Source of the DNA: Paenilisteria portnoyi
GTDB taxonomy: Bacteria; Bacillota; Bacilli; Lactobacillales; Listeriaceae
Direction of reading: 5' to 3'
Assembly: GCF_014322795.1 (NCBI RefSeq)
Contig: NZ_JAASTT010000002.1
Span: forward strand, 62,001 to 126,000
DNA: 64,000 bases
Under the pieces are notes generated by a model. The model saw only the letters and a list, made by a program, of their open reading frames with translations, was not told where the DNA came from and ran no database searches. This document shows positions 48,064 to 58,170 of this stretch, one piece after another; position 1 is the stretch's first letter, and each line of letters starts with the position of its first letter. A program made the translations under genes and the position numbers.

Positions 48064-50841
48064 TTATTCAAAAAATTTCTTCACTTCTTCCAATAATTCC
48101 TGTTCCCGCCCTTTCACAATAGGTACTTTAGGAATCGAGTTCAAGAATGCTTTTCCAAAATTAGTTGTATCCATACGATTATCGAAAACAAACACAATCC
48201 CACGATCGGTTTCCCGTCGAATTAGTCTTCCAAAGCCTTGTTTAAAGCGAAGAACGGCCTCTGGTAACGAATAAGTTTGGAACGCATTTAGCCCCATTTT
48301 TTTACGCAAAGCAATCTGGGCTTTCGTATAAGGATCCTCAAGCGGCGCAAATGGTAAACGTACAATGACCAAACACGATAAATCATCGCCTGGAATATCG
48401 ACCCCTTCCCAAAAACTCATCGTTCCGAGTAAAATAGCTTTATCAAAGGCAAGGAATTGTTTCGTTAACCGTGCTGGACTCCCCGATGACACACCTTGCG
48501 CTAAAATCCGATATTCCGCAATAGAATCATCTTGGTTCATTTTGCGGTATGTTTTTTGCAGCATATCATGCGCTGTAAAAAGCACAAGCATGCGACCCGA
48601 TGTTTCTTTTGCAATCGCGCTGAGATAGGCTGCTAACTTGCTCGTATATTCCTCCACAGGCGTCCCTTTAACCGGCAACATGTCAGAAGGAATGAGAATC
48701 CGCGCATTTTCCCCATAATCAAATGGCGACTTAATCTGTTCAGTCTTAGTATCTGCATCCAAGCCTAATTCAGCCCGAATATAAGCAAAAGAATCGTCTA
48801 CTGTGAGCGTTGCAGATGTCAGAACAACTGATTTTTTAGTGTCAAAAAAGTCCTTCTGCAGCGTATGATTTACCTGCACAATATCCGCTCTGAGGCGTAC
48901 ACTACTAAGCGCCTTATTTCGATCTGCTTCAATATAAAGCATCATCGCCTCTTCCTTCTCATAAAGCATTCGAGACAATTGGCTCTCCGCACGCTTCCAA
49001 TCGATCACAAACGAATACACTTCCTCTAAAAATACCGATTCTCCTTCACTAAAGTTCTCCGCCTCCCGCTTTCCATATTCCAAGACAAGCTCAAGCGCTG
49101 TACTCACTTCACGCATCAATAATAGTACCTTCTCCCCTGCAAAAAAGAGGGCTGCGTCTAACTTTTCATCGATGACATTCTCCACCAATATTAACTCCGT
49201 GGTATTCTTACTCGCTCTCAATAGCTTCTGTGCCAGCAATAAAAATAGATTCTCGAGCGCCTCTTCTAGCTTTATGATAGCAATCTCAATATCAAAAAGC
49301 TGGTGTTGCTCAGGAAACATAAGCTCTAAGCGTTGTAACATCGCTTCTTTTCCTAATGTTCCTAACCGATTGATGAAAAATTTCATCCGACGATAAGAAA
49401 AAACAAAACTCTGCTGTGCTCGCGCGGCATCCGTGAAATGATGCGCCTCATCGATTACGGCATATTCATAATCAGGTAACCATTTTCCACCGCCAAAATG
49501 ATCTTGTAGAAGTAACGCGTGGTTCACAATAATTAAGTCCGCCGCTTTGGCCTGCCTTTGATTAAACAAATAAAAATCATGGACAAGCCACGGATCTTTT
49601 TGTGGAGATAAGAACCAACCTGTGTGCTTCATCCGATTCCAGAAAAGCTGGCCACCACCAGATAAGTTGACTTCATCAATATCCCCCGTCGTCGTTTCCG
49701 TCAACCAGACAAGTACCTGCATTTTCGTTAGAACAACATCATAGGTTTTATCAACTTCCGATAGCAATTGTTCAAATTTAAACAAATTGATATAATGCTC
49801 TCTGCCCTTTAACACAACAGCCTGTATCTCAAAATCCGTCAGCTCGGCAAGTAGCGGAATATCCTTATGAAATATTTGAGACTGTAAAAGGTTCGTATAT
49901 GTACTAATCACGATTGGAATTTGGTGTTCCTTCGCAAAATAAATTGCCGGTAACGAATAGCCTAATGTTTTTCCAATCCCGGTTCCTGCCTCAATAAGCA
50001 CATTTTCCTGTTTCTCCCACGATGCCATCACCGTATCCATCATGATAAATTGACCAGATCGAGGTATTAAAGTCTCATCTGTTGCCTTAAAAAGCGTCGT
50101 TTTCTCTTCATCCGTATCGGGATAATGTCTCGTATCGGCACGACTATATTGCACTTCTTGTATACTTTTTTGGCGAATCACGAGTCCCCTATATTCCGTC
50201 CATTTCGTATCAAGCATTGCCAATTCTCGCTCTTTCCGCATTTCTGTCTCAAAAAGTAACTCCGCAAGATATCCCGTCAAATGCTGCGAAAGCGTCGTTA
50301 GTTTACGAATAGTCGCAAGCGGTAATGTCTCCAATTTCTCTAGAAAAAGCAACATCAATTCAGCCGTCACACGTGCGTCACTATCTGCCCGGTGAGGAGC
50401 ATCGTGACCTAGTCCAAACTCATCCGCTAAGTCCTGTAATTTAAAACTATCCACAGTCGGATACATGATACGCGCGAGCTCCACCGTATCAAGAAGCTTC
50501 ATTTTGAGTGGCACTTCACCCGCTTCATGCATTTCTTTTTGTAAGAAGGTCCAGTCAAAACTCACATTATGCGCCACAAAAATTCCACCATCAATTAGCG
50601 AATGGATGATAGACGATACATCTTCAAATAATGGCGCATCCTTCACATCTTTTTCAGATATTCCTGTTAGCTCTTTAATAAAAGGAGGAATCCGCTTCTC
50701 TGGATTCAGGAAAGTAGAGAACTGATCTATAATCTCACCATCCTCCACAATACACGCCGAAAATTGAATAATTTTATCCGCCTTATTCGCTTGGTTTCCC
50801 GTAGTCTCCAAATCAACGACGATATATCTTTTATTTTTCAC
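48064..50841 (-). CDS. dinG: DinG-family helicase fused to a DEDDh exonuclease
   Basis: Two-part protein of 925 residues. N-terminal DEDDh 3'-5' exonuclease: DLETTG (first Asp, Glu), HNVSFDWTFL (Asp) and HRADSDARVTAEL (His, Asp). C-terminal superfamily 2 DinG/XPD-like helicase: IEAGTGIGKTLGYSLPA (Walker A), VIDEAHHFTDAAR (DEAH box) and FGRLIRRETDRG (motif VI). The Fe-S Cys cluster of E. coli DinG is not apparent, as in other Firmicutes; some relatives act as exonucleases only. The frame opens at 50862, but the GTG at 50841 has AAAGGGGGG 6 bases upstream. Confidence 0.94.
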   Translation of the reverse strand: MKNKRYIVVDLETTGNQANKADKIIQFSACIVEDGEIIDQFSTFLNPEKRIPPFIKELTGISEKDVKDAPLFEDVSSIIHSLIDGGIFVAHNVSFDWTFLQKEMHEAGEVPLKMKLLDTVELARIMYPTVDSFKLQDLADEFGLGHDAPHRADSDARVTAELMLLFLEKLETLPLATIRKLTTLSQHLTGYLAELLFETEMRKERELAMLDTKWTEYRGLVIRQKSIQEVQYSRADTRHYPDTDEEKTTLFKATDETLIPRSGQFIMMDTVMASWEKQENVLIEAGTGIGKTLGYSLPAIYFAKEHQIPIVISTYTNLLQSQIFHKDIPLLAELTDFEIQAVVLKGREHYINLFKFEQLLSEVDKTYDVVLTKMQVLVWLTETTTGDIDEVNLSGGGQLFWNRMKHTGWFLSPQKDPWLVHDFYLFNQRQAKAADLIIVNHALLLQDHFGGGKWLPDYEYAVIDEAHHFTDAARAQQSFVFSYRRMKFFINRLGTLGKEAMLQRLELMFPEQHQLFDIEIAIIKLEEALENLFLLLAQKLLRASKNTTELILVENVIDEKLDAALFFAGEKVLLLMREVSTALELVLEYGKREAENFSEGESVFLEEVYSFVIDWKRAESQLSRMLYEKEEAMMLYIEADRNKALSSVRLRADIVQVNHTLQKDFFDTKKSVVLTSATLTVDDSFAYIRAELGLDADTKTEQIKSPFDYGENARILIPSDMLPVKGTPVEEYTSKLAAYLSAIAKETSGRMLVLFTAHDMLQKTYRKMNQDDSIAEYRILAQGVSSGSPARLTKQFLAFDKAILLGTMSFWEGVDIPGDDLSCLVIVRLPFAPLEDPYTKAQIALRKKMGLNAFQTYSLPEAVLRFKQGFGRLIRRETDRGIVFVFDNRMDTTNFGKAFLNSIPKVPIVKGREQELLEEVKKFFE

Positions 50842-50898
50842 GATTATCCCCCCTTTACTCAAATCGGGAAGCTAGATTCGAAACCTAGCTCCCTCCTA

Positions 50899-51282
50899 TC
50901 ACAGTGTTGTTCGTGCTTTTTCTTCTGGCAAAGTCTGGACAATACGATTAGCTTCATTTAGAACCACTATTTTAGGCTGGTGATTCACAATCTCTTCTTC
51001 CGAAAAAATACCATAAGCCATAATAATAATCGTATCACCCACCTGCGTCATTCTAGCCGCCGCACCGTTCAAACAAATAATACCACTATTTCGCTCGCCA
51101 GGGATAATATAAGTCTCCAAACGAGCACCGTTATTATTATTTACAATCTGTACCTTCTCATTCGGCAGCATATCGACTGCTTCTAGCAACGCCTCGTCAA
51201 TCGTGATACTACCAACATACTGGAGGTTGGCTTCCGTTACTGTAGCTCGGTGAATTTTGCCATGCATCATAGAACGCATCAT
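50899..51282 (-). CDS. panD: Aspartate 1-decarboxylase PanD
   Basis: Pyruvoyl enzyme making beta-alanine from aspartate for pantothenate synthesis. Made as a proenzyme that self-cleaves at Gly24-Ser25 (YVGS here) to form the pyruvoyl group. 127 residues from the ATG at 51282, which follows AGGAGG by 8 bases; the frame's first codon lies inside that site. Conserved [11 protein letters not shown] and [12 protein letters not shown] segments. Last of panB-panC-panD; the start lies 2 bases after the panC stop. Confidence 0.97.
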   Translation of the reverse strand: MMRSMMHGKIHRATVTEANLQYVGSITIDEALLEAVDMLPNEKVQIVNNNNGARLETYIIPGERNSGIICLNGAAARMTQVGDTIIIMAYGIFSEEEIVNHQPKIVVLNEANRIVQTLPEEKARTTL

Positions 51283-51283
51283 G

Positions 51284-52129
51284 TCATGCACCTCCTATGA
51301 TTTCATTATCGATTAATCTAGCTTTCGAATACTGCACACAAATCGCAATAATAATAGGCTTTTCCCAATCTTCCACTGGTTCAAACGAAGGATACTGATA
51401 CATATCCAGATAAACAATTTTTTCATGTGTTTTTTTCTGATTCACAATTGCTCGAATATTAGCCAACACACTCGTTTTATCCTTCTCCTCCAATTCCATT
51501 CGAGCTCTGCGCAACGCCAAATGAATCACCGGCGCATCTGCACGCTCCTGCTCTGTCAAATACACATTACGTGAACTTTTAGCTAGCCCATCCTGTTCTC
51601 TAACAGTTGGAATCACCCGAACCTTTAATGGCAAAAAATAATCTGCAACAAATCCTTGTACTACAGCTACTTGCTGCGCATCTTTCTGACCAAAATAGGC
51701 GCCATCAGGTTGAACAAGATGAAATAATTTCGCTAACACTGTCAAGACACCATCAAAGTGTCCTTCTCGAGTCGCTCCATCTAGTACCGAAACTCGCTTT
51801 TGCGCGTGAATTGTTGCTGTTAAACTTTCTGGATACATCGTTTCGACAGACGGCAAAAATAAAATATCTACACCATTTTTCTCTGCAAGTGATGTATCAC
51901 GAACCTCGTCACGAGGATAACTTTCAAAGTCTTCATTTGGTCCAAACTGTGTCGGATTCACAAAAATACTCATCACCACGATATCATTTTCCGCCTTAGC
52001 TGCTTTCACAAGTGCCATATGACCTTCATGCAAAAATCCCATCGTCGGCACAAAACCAATCGTTTTTTGCTCTTTCTTATTGGATGCAACAGCTACTCGT
52101 AAAGCCTCTATATTACGTATAATTTTCAT
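51284..52129 (-). CDS. panC: Pantothenate synthetase PanC
   Basis: ATP-dependent condensation of pantoate and beta-alanine. It has the nucleotide-site [14 protein letters not shown] and a KSSRNVYL motif replacing KMSKS, plus [16 protein letters not shown]. About 281 residues from the ATG at 52129, one base after the panB stop (TGACATG), with a GGGGGCG ribosome site. Flanked by panB and panD, so the full beta-alanine plus pantoate branch is here except ketopantoate reductase (panE), which is not in this window. Confidence 0.97.
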   Translation of the reverse strand: MKIIRNIEALRVAVASNKKEQKTIGFVPTMGFLHEGHMALVKAAKAENDIVVMSIFVNPTQFGPNEDFESYPRDEVRDTSLAEKNGVDILFLPSVETMYPESLTATIHAQKRVSVLDGATREGHFDGVLTVLAKLFHLVQPDGAYFGQKDAQQVAVVQGFVADYFLPLKVRVIPTVREQDGLAKSSRNVYLTEQERADAPVIHLALRRARMELEEKDKTSVLANIRAIVNQKKTHEKIVYLDMYQYPSFEPVEDWEKPIIIAICVQYSKARLIDNEIIGGA

Positions 52130-52130
52130 G

Positions 52131-52964
52131 TCATTCGCCCCCATAAAGACCTTTCAGCGTTCCTTCACTCATCGTAAAGGTATGCTCTAGAGCAGGGAAA
52201 TTTCCGGATTTCACATCATGAACATAGGCTGATAAAGCAGTATCAATCACTCTATCTACATCCGCGTAAGTCTTTACAAATTTGGCCACCCGGTCCGTTC
52301 CATATTGAATCACATCATGATACACAAGCACTTGTCCATCCGTATCGATCCCAGCGCCAATACCAATCGTTGGAATCGTAACAGATGACGTTACTTCTTT
52401 TGCAAGCTGCCTTGGAATAGCTTCTAAAACGAGCGCAATCGCACCTGCTACCTCCGCTTCTTTCGCCTGTCTCAACAAATCGCGTGCTCCTTCTTTCGAC
52501 TTACCTTGCACTTTGTAACTGCCCGTTAAGCCTACCGTTTGCGGCGTCAATCCCAGGTGTGCCACAACGGCAACTCCACCAGCGCTCAAATGCTTGATTT
52601 TAGTGAATACATCACCCGCACCTTCTAGTTTCAGTGCATTCGCCCCAGTTTCCTGAATAAGTTCCCTTGCGTTTCGAATTGTTTCCTCTATCGAACCATG
52701 GTAACTAAGAAATGGCATATCCGTAACGATAAACGTGTCCGGGGCACCGCGTCGCACAGCTTTCGTATGATGAATCATATCGGCAATTGTCACAGGAATC
52801 GTGGAATCGTATCCTAAAACAACCATTCCTAACGAATCTCCTACAAGAATCATATCGACCTCCGCCTTCTGGGCGTTCTTTGCTGACGGATAATCATAAG
52901 CTGTTAACATCGTCATTTTCTCCTGATCTTCTTTCATCTTAAAAAAATCCACAGGTTTTTTCAT
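52131..52964 (-). CDS. panB: Ketopantoate hydroxymethyltransferase PanB
   Basis: Transfers a hydroxymethyl group from methylene-THF to 2-oxoisovalerate, the first committed pantothenate step. 277 residues, TIM barrel. Metal-site Asp in [19 protein letters not shown]; catalytic-region Glu and Gln in GANALKLEG and [24 protein letters not shown] precedes the ATG. First gene of panBCD. The upstream 170 bp contain a possible extended -10 (TGTTACTAT, minus strand) but no known riboswitch. Confidence 0.97.
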   Translation of the reverse strand: MKKPVDFFKMKEDQEKMTMLTAYDYPSAKNAQKAEVDMILVGDSLGMVVLGYDSTIPVTIADMIHHTKAVRRGAPDTFIVTDMPFLSYHGSIEETIRNARELIQETGANALKLEGAGDVFTKIKHLSAGGVAVVAHLGLTPQTVGLTGSYKVQGKSKEGARDLLRQAKEAEVAGAIALVLEAIPRQLAKEVTSSVTIPTIGIGAGIDTDGQVLVYHDVIQYGTDRVAKFVKTYADVDRVIDTALSAYVHDVKSGNFPALEHTFTMSEGTLKGLYGGE

Positions 52965-53143
52965 TTCAATCGGCTCCTCTTGTCTCTGTCCTTATCGGAT
53001 CAAAGCAAAATATTTTTCTTCAAAGAAAACATGTGCCGTTCTTATTAAGATACAGCCAGTCGTTGCTTTCCTCCTTGTTATAGTAACACATTTCAAGCTG
53101 TTTCGAAAGTTCTTAAACTGACTATAATTGACAGCATTAGAAA

Positions 53144-53182
53144 GAAAAGCGCATGCCTACCGAAATACTTCGTGACATACGC
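53144..53182 (-). terminator. Terminator of the thioredoxin-like lipoprotein gene
   Basis: Minus strand GCGTATG / CATGCGC with GAA/TTC pairing inside and TTTTCTTTC after. It lies 9 bases past the stop codon. Confidence 0.7.
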
Positions 53183-53190
53183 CTCCCCCT

Positions 53191-53610
53191 TTATTTACTG
53201 TATTTTTCAAACCAAGCTTTCAGCGCGGCTTTATCGTCATTTCCATCATATCGTGCTACTTCTTTGCCATTCTCCAAATAGAAAATAACGGGAACTGTCT
53301 TTACCTTCATATCTTGTAAAAATGTTTTTGTCTCGTCTTCTGCTTTCTCTCGTGCAGCATCTGTATCAAAATAAGCTAAGCGCATCTTCTGGTCCTTCAA
53401 AACACTATCCAAAGTTGGTTGAAAAGCTTGGCAATCCGGGCAAGTTGGTCTACCAATATAGACAAAGCCACTTTCTTTATTGTCCAATTTCGCTTGGAAT
53501 TCTGCTAATGTTATCTTATCCAGCTGCTTACTATCTTCTACCTTTTCATTGCCACATGCCGCGAGCACTAAAAAAACACTCAACATGCCTAAAAATAATA
53601 ATTTCTTCAT
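53191..53610 (-). CDS. Thioredoxin-like lipoprotein
   Basis: Extracytoplasmic lipoprotein of 139 residues. The signal peptide ends in a lipobox LVLAAC (Cys lipidated, about residue 19). The mature part has a thioredoxin fold with active-site CPDC in GRPTCPDCQAFQP and the cis-Pro segment VKTVPVIFYLENGK. Probably reduces or isomerises disulfides outside the membrane; the partner is unknown. It resembles bacteriocin-transport accessory proteins of the thioredoxin family, but no bacteriocin genes are near. AGGAG precedes the ATG. Followed by a terminator, so the GNAT gene upstream may share the transcript. Confidence 0.9.
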   Translation of the reverse strand: MKKLLFLGMLSVFLVLAACGNEKVEDSKQLDKITLAEFQAKLDNKESGFVYIGRPTCPDCQAFQPTLDSVLKDQKMRLAYFDTDAAREKAEDETKTFLQDMKVKTVPVIFYLENGKEVARYDGNDDKAALKAWFEKYSK

Positions 53611-53631
53611 CAATTCAAATCTCCTCTTTTT

Positions 53632-54150
53632 TTATATCGGTAAAATCAGATGAATATCCAGCGGTTCCAGCTCAAATAAATAGATATCTGGTGGATTAGC
53701 TAATTCGGCACCTAATCTTAAATAAAAGTCAACCGTATTACGAACGGGTGTCGCAGAAATATATAGTTCTTTTCCACCGAGCTCTGTTGCCTCTTGCGAA
53801 ATAATATCAATAAGACGGCGACCAAGCCCTTTCGCGCGATAATCATGACTAATATATAACATGTCAAGCTTCATCGTCTTGCCATCAATAAGATAGCTTT
53901 CCAGCGAAACTAGCCCAACTAGCACATTTTCCTCATACGCACCAATAATAATACCATCTCGGTCAAAAAGCGATTCTAGTCGTTGCACATAAATCGTTAA
54001 TTCACTCTCAAGCCAGCCTTCAATATCATAGTGTTCCTTCACTAAATGCAACATCTGATTCCGAACATAGTACACTTCCCCAACGAATTCCTTACGATCG
54101 ATATCCTTCAACTGAGATAATTCATCCCGAACCAACCATTTAAACTCCAT
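53632..54150 (-). CDS. GNAT-family N-acetyltransferase
   Basis: 172-residue cytoplasmic acyl-CoA transferase. The acetyl-CoA loop reads YRAKGLGRRLIDII (about residues 104-117), preceded by the KLDMLYISHDY strand and followed by ATPVRNTVDFYLRLGAE, the C-terminal GNAT helix and strand. Substrate unknown. GGAGAG lies upstream of the ATG. It is 18 bp from the lipoprotein gene in the same direction. Confidence 0.9.
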   Translation of the reverse strand: MEFKWLVRDELSQLKDIDRKEFVGEVYYVRNQMLHLVKEHYDIEGWLESELTIYVQRLESLFDRDGIIIGAYEENVLVGLVSLESYLIDGKTMKLDMLYISHDYRAKGLGRRLIDIISQEATELGGKELYISATPVRNTVDFYLRLGAELANPPDIYLFELEPLDIHLILPI

Positions 54151-54335
54151 CTGTCAACTCTCCTTTTCAGCGGTTTTTCTTAGTATACCTGAGTATCAAC
54201 TAAAAGAAAAAAAGCTAAAAAGAGATTTTAACGCCAATTTTTAAACCGTTTAGACACGACCTTTGCCTGATTCTTATTTTCCTACAGCTTACAAACGTTT
54301 TCTAACACAGTATCTCAGCCTAAAAAAAGAATTTA

Positions 54336-55310
54336 CTAGCCAAGCAAAATATCTGCCGAATAAATCCGATGTTCTTCACCTACAGCATCTTGAACGATAA
54401 GTACGCCCTCATCTGATATGCCCTTCACTGTTCCACGAATCTCGCCTTGGATTGTTTTAGCCACAATTTTTTCACTAAAAGGAATGGCTCTCGCTTCCCA
54501 AAGTAGTTTGATTGGTGCAAAACCTTGATCTAAAAATAGCAAATAGTATTTCTCCAACTGAGAGACTATCTCGCCATATAAAGCACCTCTAGAAATGGGA
54601 TGTCCCGCTAAAATAGCCAAAGAAGTAGCTTTATCACGCAATTCTTCTGGGAAAAAATCTTGATTCACGTTAATGCCTGTTCCGATAATAATCGCGTTTA
54701 CCTGCTCTGCCTCTGCCTGCATTTCCGTTAAAACACCGCACACTTTACGTTTATCAATATAAAGATCATTCGGCCATTTAATTTGTGGCTCTAAACCAGT
54801 GATATTCTCAATCGCCTCTGCAACAGCTAACGATGCGATAAAAGTGAACTGCGGAACTTGCTGCATTGGGATTTCTGGTTTTAAAATCGTGCTCATCCAG
54901 ATTCCTGTCCCTTTTTGTGAATTCCAAGGTCTAGCTAAGCGTCCTTTCCCAGCGGTTTGTTGATCTGCAATAACAACGGTTCCATCGACTGCGCCTTCAC
55001 CAACCAATTGATGTGCAACGATTTGCGTGGATGTCACTTCTGGATAAAATGCTACTTGCTGACCGATAAATTTCGTTTTAGCACGAAAATAAAGCATGTC
55101 TTCTGTGAATATTTCTTCGGCTGGTTGAATCGCATAGCCACTTCCCCGCTTAGCCATGGTCTCAAAACCAGATTTTTTTAATTCCTCTATTTGTTTCCAT
55201 ACAGCTGTCCGGCTACAATTCAGCGCATCCGCAATCTCTTGCCCTGAAACTAGTTCGCCCCCTGCCGCCCGAAATACATCTAATAATTTACGGCGATTCG
55301 TTGATAACAT
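54336..55310 (-). CDS. birA: Bifunctional biotin-protein ligase / biotin repressor BirA
   Basis: Attaches biotin to carboxylases and, when not busy, represses biotin genes. An N-terminal winged helix (LVSGQEIADALNCSRTAVWKQIEEL, residues 18-42) shows it is the regulatory type. The ligase domain has GKGRLARPWNSQKGTGIWMS (biotinyl-AMP loop), KWPNDLYI and GIGINVNQ-like GTGINVNQ. 324 residues. The start overlaps cca by 23 bases. No biotin synthesis genes lie in the window. Confidence 0.96.
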   Translation of the reverse strand: MLSTNRRKLLDVFRAAGGELVSGQEIADALNCSRTAVWKQIEELKKSGFETMAKRGSGYAIQPAEEIFTEDMLYFRAKTKFIGQQVAFYPEVTSTQIVAHQLVGEGAVDGTVVIADQQTAGKGRLARPWNSQKGTGIWMSTILKPEIPMQQVPQFTFIASLAVAEAIENITGLEPQIKWPNDLYIDKRKVCGVLTEMQAEAEQVNAIIIGTGINVNQDFFPEELRDKATSLAILAGHPISRGALYGEIVSQLEKYYLLFLDQGFAPIKLLWEARAIPFSEKIVAKTIQGEIRGTVKGISDEGVLIVQDAVGEEHRIYSADILLG

Positions 55311-56472
55311 GCTTCACCCATCCTCTAATTTCTGACTGTGTATTCGCGACTTCCCCTTCAACGATGGCTTGATCGAGCCTCGCGAGCAACTCTTTTAGCC
55401 ACGGACCCCCTTTTTTATCCACCCATGCCATAATATCATCTCCGCTCGCTTGAATCTCGCTTCGTGACTGGACAGGAAGTGTGGCAAAACGTTCATGTAA
55501 GGCCATCCATTCCGTTTCACCAGTTTGAACCAATCGCGCTTTCTCGACTAGAGCTACCGTATGTTGACCCGTTGCAAACAATTCGTAGTCGCTCCATACA
55601 CGCTTATTCGCTACATCATACGCTTTTGTTACCTCACGAATCAACTTATTCGGTAATTTCCAAGCACGCAAAAAGGCCCCCACATTTTCCGGCTTCATTG
55701 CTAGCACAACAATAAACCAGATAGTTTCATCATCCCTAGCAGCCGCTAAATTCCAAGATTCCAATCTCTGAATCGCAGCACCTTGACCCACAAATTCTGG
55801 TAAATAGGGCAACATCTCGAGCTCCTGCACTAATGGTAACGCAACGTTGACCGCTTGGCCTTTCATCAATTTCACGAATTCTACGGTGATTCGTTCCACC
55901 GCAATGTTTTTCAGAAGGGAAATATTTTGTTGCATAGCCTCATATGTATCTTTTTCCAGCGAAAAATCTAGCTGACTTACAAAACGAACACCGCGCATCA
56001 TTCGCAGGGCATCTTCATGAAATCGTTCCCACGGCTTACCAACGGCGCGAATCTGTTTATTTGCCATATCTTGTTGCCCACCAAAAGGATCAATAAATCG
56101 GCCATCAAGCCCCATCGCAATCGCATTCATGGTGAAATCACGACGCTCCAAATCTTTCTCCAATGAACGAATAAACACAACCTCATCTGGACGTCTAAAA
56201 TCGGCATACGTACCCTCTGTGCGAAACGTTGTAATCTCATATATTTCTCCCGCCTCCAACACAGAAACCGTGCCATGCTCGATACCCGTATCAAAGGTCC
56301 GCGTGAAAATCTGCTTCACTTCTTCTGGAAAAGCGCTTGTCGCAATATCAATATCCGCTACCTCACGACCTAGCAACGTGTCTCGTACAGAACCACCTAC
56401 AAAATAAGCCTCAAAACCAGCCTGTTCTAGTTTTGCTAAAACAGGCACGGCTTTCTTAAAAATTGCTTTCAT
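55288..56472 (-). CDS. cca: CCA-adding tRNA nucleotidyltransferase
   Basis: Builds or repairs the CCA tail of tRNAs without a template. Class II enzyme, 394 residues: the head motif GGSVRDTLLGREVADIDIAT with the DxD catalytic pair, RRDFTMNAIAMG, and an EDALRMMRGVRF neck (ExxxxR nucleotide-selection region). The C-terminal helices are less conserved. Located between mgsA and birA, as papS/cca is in other Listeria and Bacillus genomes, with overlapping or short gaps that mark an operon. Confidence 0.95.
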   Translation of the reverse strand: MKAIFKKAVPVLAKLEQAGFEAYFVGGSVRDTLLGREVADIDIATSAFPEEVKQIFTRTFDTGIEHGTVSVLEAGEIYEITTFRTEGTYADFRRPDEVVFIRSLEKDLERRDFTMNAIAMGLDGRFIDPFGGQQDMANKQIRAVGKPWERFHEDALRMMRGVRFVSQLDFSLEKDTYEAMQQNISLLKNIAVERITVEFVKLMKGQAVNVALPLVQELEMLPYLPEFVGQGAAIQRLESWNLAAARDDETIWFIVVLAMKPENVGAFLRAWKLPNKLIREVTKAYDVANKRVWSDYELFATGQHTVALVEKARLVQTGETEWMALHERFATLPVQSRSEIQASGDDIMAWVDKKGGPWLKELLARLDQAIVEGEVANTQSEIRGWVKHVINESP

Positions 56473-56485
56473 CCATTAAAAACTC

Positions 56486-56890
56486 CTATTCTTCGTTGCG
56501 TCTTAAATCGCGCCAATCCATAAATCCTTCTTGCAAACCGCGCAATAATACTTCTGCCGTTCCGATATTGGTTGCAAGTGGAATTTCATAAACATCACAT
56601 AATCTGATGAGCGCTGTCACATCTGGTTCGTGAGGCTGCGCTGCGAGTGGATCGCGTAAGAAAATCACCAAGTCTATCTTGTTCTCCGAGATTCGGGAAC
56701 CAATTTGCTGATCGCCACCGAGCGGACCTGACTGAAAACGGTGTACCGAAAGTCCAGTCGCCTCCATGATTCGCAAACCAGTCGTTCCTGTTGCGAACAA
56801 TGTGTGTGGCTCTAAGATGAGTTTGTAAGCTAATGTAAGCTCTATCATCAATTCTTTTTTACGATCGTGTGCGATTAAGGCAATGTTCAT
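56486..56890 (-). CDS. mgsA: Methylglyoxal synthase
   Basis: Diverts dihydroxyacetone phosphate to methylglyoxal plus phosphate, relieving sugar-phosphate stress. 134 residues. The N-terminal [10 protein letters not shown], the phosphate site [21 protein letters not shown] with the catalytic Asp, and FLRDPL are all present. 13 bp after its stop comes cca. Located after dapB in one operon. Confidence 0.96.
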   Translation of the reverse strand: MNIALIAHDRKKELMIELTLAYKLILEPHTLFATGTTGLRIMEATGLSVHRFQSGPLGGDQQIGSRISENKIDLVIFLRDPLAAQPHEPDVTALIRLCDVYEIPLATNIGTAEVLLRGLQEGFMDWRDLRRNEE

Positions 56891-56907
56891 GTATCAACCA
56901 CTCCTCA

Positions 56908-57696
56908 TCAAATTAAATTTTCTAAACCGTAGACTAATGTATCTAATTCTGCCGTTTTGCGAATCGAAAAAGCAACACCTGACATGAAAGAAATGCGGTC
57001 ATAGGAATCGTGACGAATCGTTAACCCTTGGCCTTCTGCGCCAAATTGCACTTGTTGGTGCGCAATCAAACCTGGTAAACGAACACTGTGAATACGCATG
57101 CCTTCATAATCCGCGCCACGAGCACCTTCCATCGTTTCTTCCTCGTTCGCCACACCTTGACGTTTCGAGTCACGAACTTCCGCCATCATTTCCGCCGTTT
57201 TCACAGCCGTACCGCTTGGCGCGTCTAGTTTATTATCATGATGCAACTCGATAATCTCCACATCTGGGAAGTATTTCGCCGCTTTTTGCGCAAACTGCAT
57301 CATTAATACTGCACCCACCGCAAAATTCGGAGCAATTATCGCGCCAATTTTTTTCGATGCTGCAAGTTCTGTCAATTCCGTAATTTGTTCCGGCGTAAAA
57401 CCAGTCGTGCCAACTACAGGACTCACACCATACGTCAACACTAATTTTGTATTGGAATAGCCAACTTTTGGCGTTGTAAAATCAACAACAGCATCCAGCT
57501 CCACACTCGTTAACAATTTCTCCAAGTCGTCAAATACAGGCACATCTAAATTGGAGAATTCTGCAATCTCGCGGATATTCTTCTCTTGTGGCGCATGATC
57601 GAGTACTGCAACCAATTCCAAATCTGCTTCACGGAGGACCGTTTTTACGACCTCATGCCCCATTCTACCTTTAAAACCGAGTACTGCTACCTTCAT
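56908..57696 (-). CDS. dapB: 4-hydroxy-tetrahydrodipicolinate reductase
   Basis: NAD(P)H-dependent step of lysine and diaminopimelate synthesis. 262 residues. Rossmann motif [13 protein letters not shown], and the substrate segment [20 protein letters not shown] with catalytic His and Lys. The start ATG directly abuts the ypjD stop (TAAATG), so translation is coupled. It feeds DAP to the wall synthesis carried out by pbpA. Confidence 0.97.
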   Translation of the reverse strand: MKVAVLGFKGRMGHEVVKTVLREADLELVAVLDHAPQEKNIREIAEFSNLDVPVFDDLEKLLTSVELDAVVDFTTPKVGYSNTKLVLTYGVSPVVGTTGFTPEQITELTELAASKKIGAIIAPNFAVGAVLMMQFAQKAAKYFPDVEIIELHHDNKLDAPSGTAVKTAEMMAEVRDSKRQGVANEEETMEGARGADYEGMRIHSVRLPGLIAHQQVQFGAEGQGLTIRHDSYDRISFMSGVAFSIRKTAELDTLVYGLENLI

Positions 57697-58026
57697 TTAT
57701 TTGTCCTCCTTCTTGGTCCATCTATCGGCGTCACGTTCCTTGAATTTCTTCATGACCGTATCGTGAGCCTCTTCTAAGCTAATATTTAGCGAATTTGCCA
57801 TACAAATGAGGACAAATAGCACATCTCCAAGTTCCGCGGCTACCGTATTCTCTGGTTCGCTCGCTTTCTTCGGTTTCTCGCCGTAATAATGATTAATTTC
57901 ACGAGCAAGCTCTCCTGTTTCTTCTGTCACACGCGCCATCATCGCTAAAGGAGAAAAATATCCCTCTTCGAACTGGCCAATTAGCGCGTCTACCTCATCT
58001 TGCAACTGCTGCATCGTTTTTGCCAT
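57697..58026 (-). CDS. MazG-family nucleotide pyrophosphohydrolase (YpjD)
   Basis: 109-residue all-helical NTP pyrophosphohydrolase. The metal-binding acidic clusters EETGELARE (about residues 35-43) and ELGDVLFVL (about 65-73) form the E-x-x-E ... E-x-x-D site. Likely cleans up non-canonical nucleotides; substrate not defined. First gene of the ypjD-dapB-mgsA-cca-birA operon, GGAGCG upstream. Corresponds to ypjD of B. subtilis. Confidence 0.92.
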   Translation of the reverse strand: MAKTMQQLQDEVDALIGQFEEGYFSPLAMMARVTEETGELAREINHYYGEKPKKASEPENTVAAELGDVLFVLICMANSLNISLEEAHDTVMKKFKERDADRWTKKEDK

Positions 58027-58097
58027 GCTTTATTTCGCTCCTTTTGTGGTAAACTAGTATGGAAGTTTACTTTACCCATTCTATGTTCCATATACTC

Positions 58098-58127
58098 ATT
58101 ATAGCTAAGAAATCATTGCTACGTCTA
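58098..58127 (-). promoter_or_regulatory. Promoter of the ypjD-dapB-mgsA-cca-birA operon
   Basis: Minus strand TAGACG (58122-58127), 18-bp spacer, perfect TATAAT (58098-58103), about 70 bp before ypjD. The -35 overlaps the region from which the YitT gene is transcribed divergently. Confidence 0.6.
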
Positions 58128-58170
58128 TAAATAAAATTGTTATCATATTATAAAAAGGGAGTGATGGTCT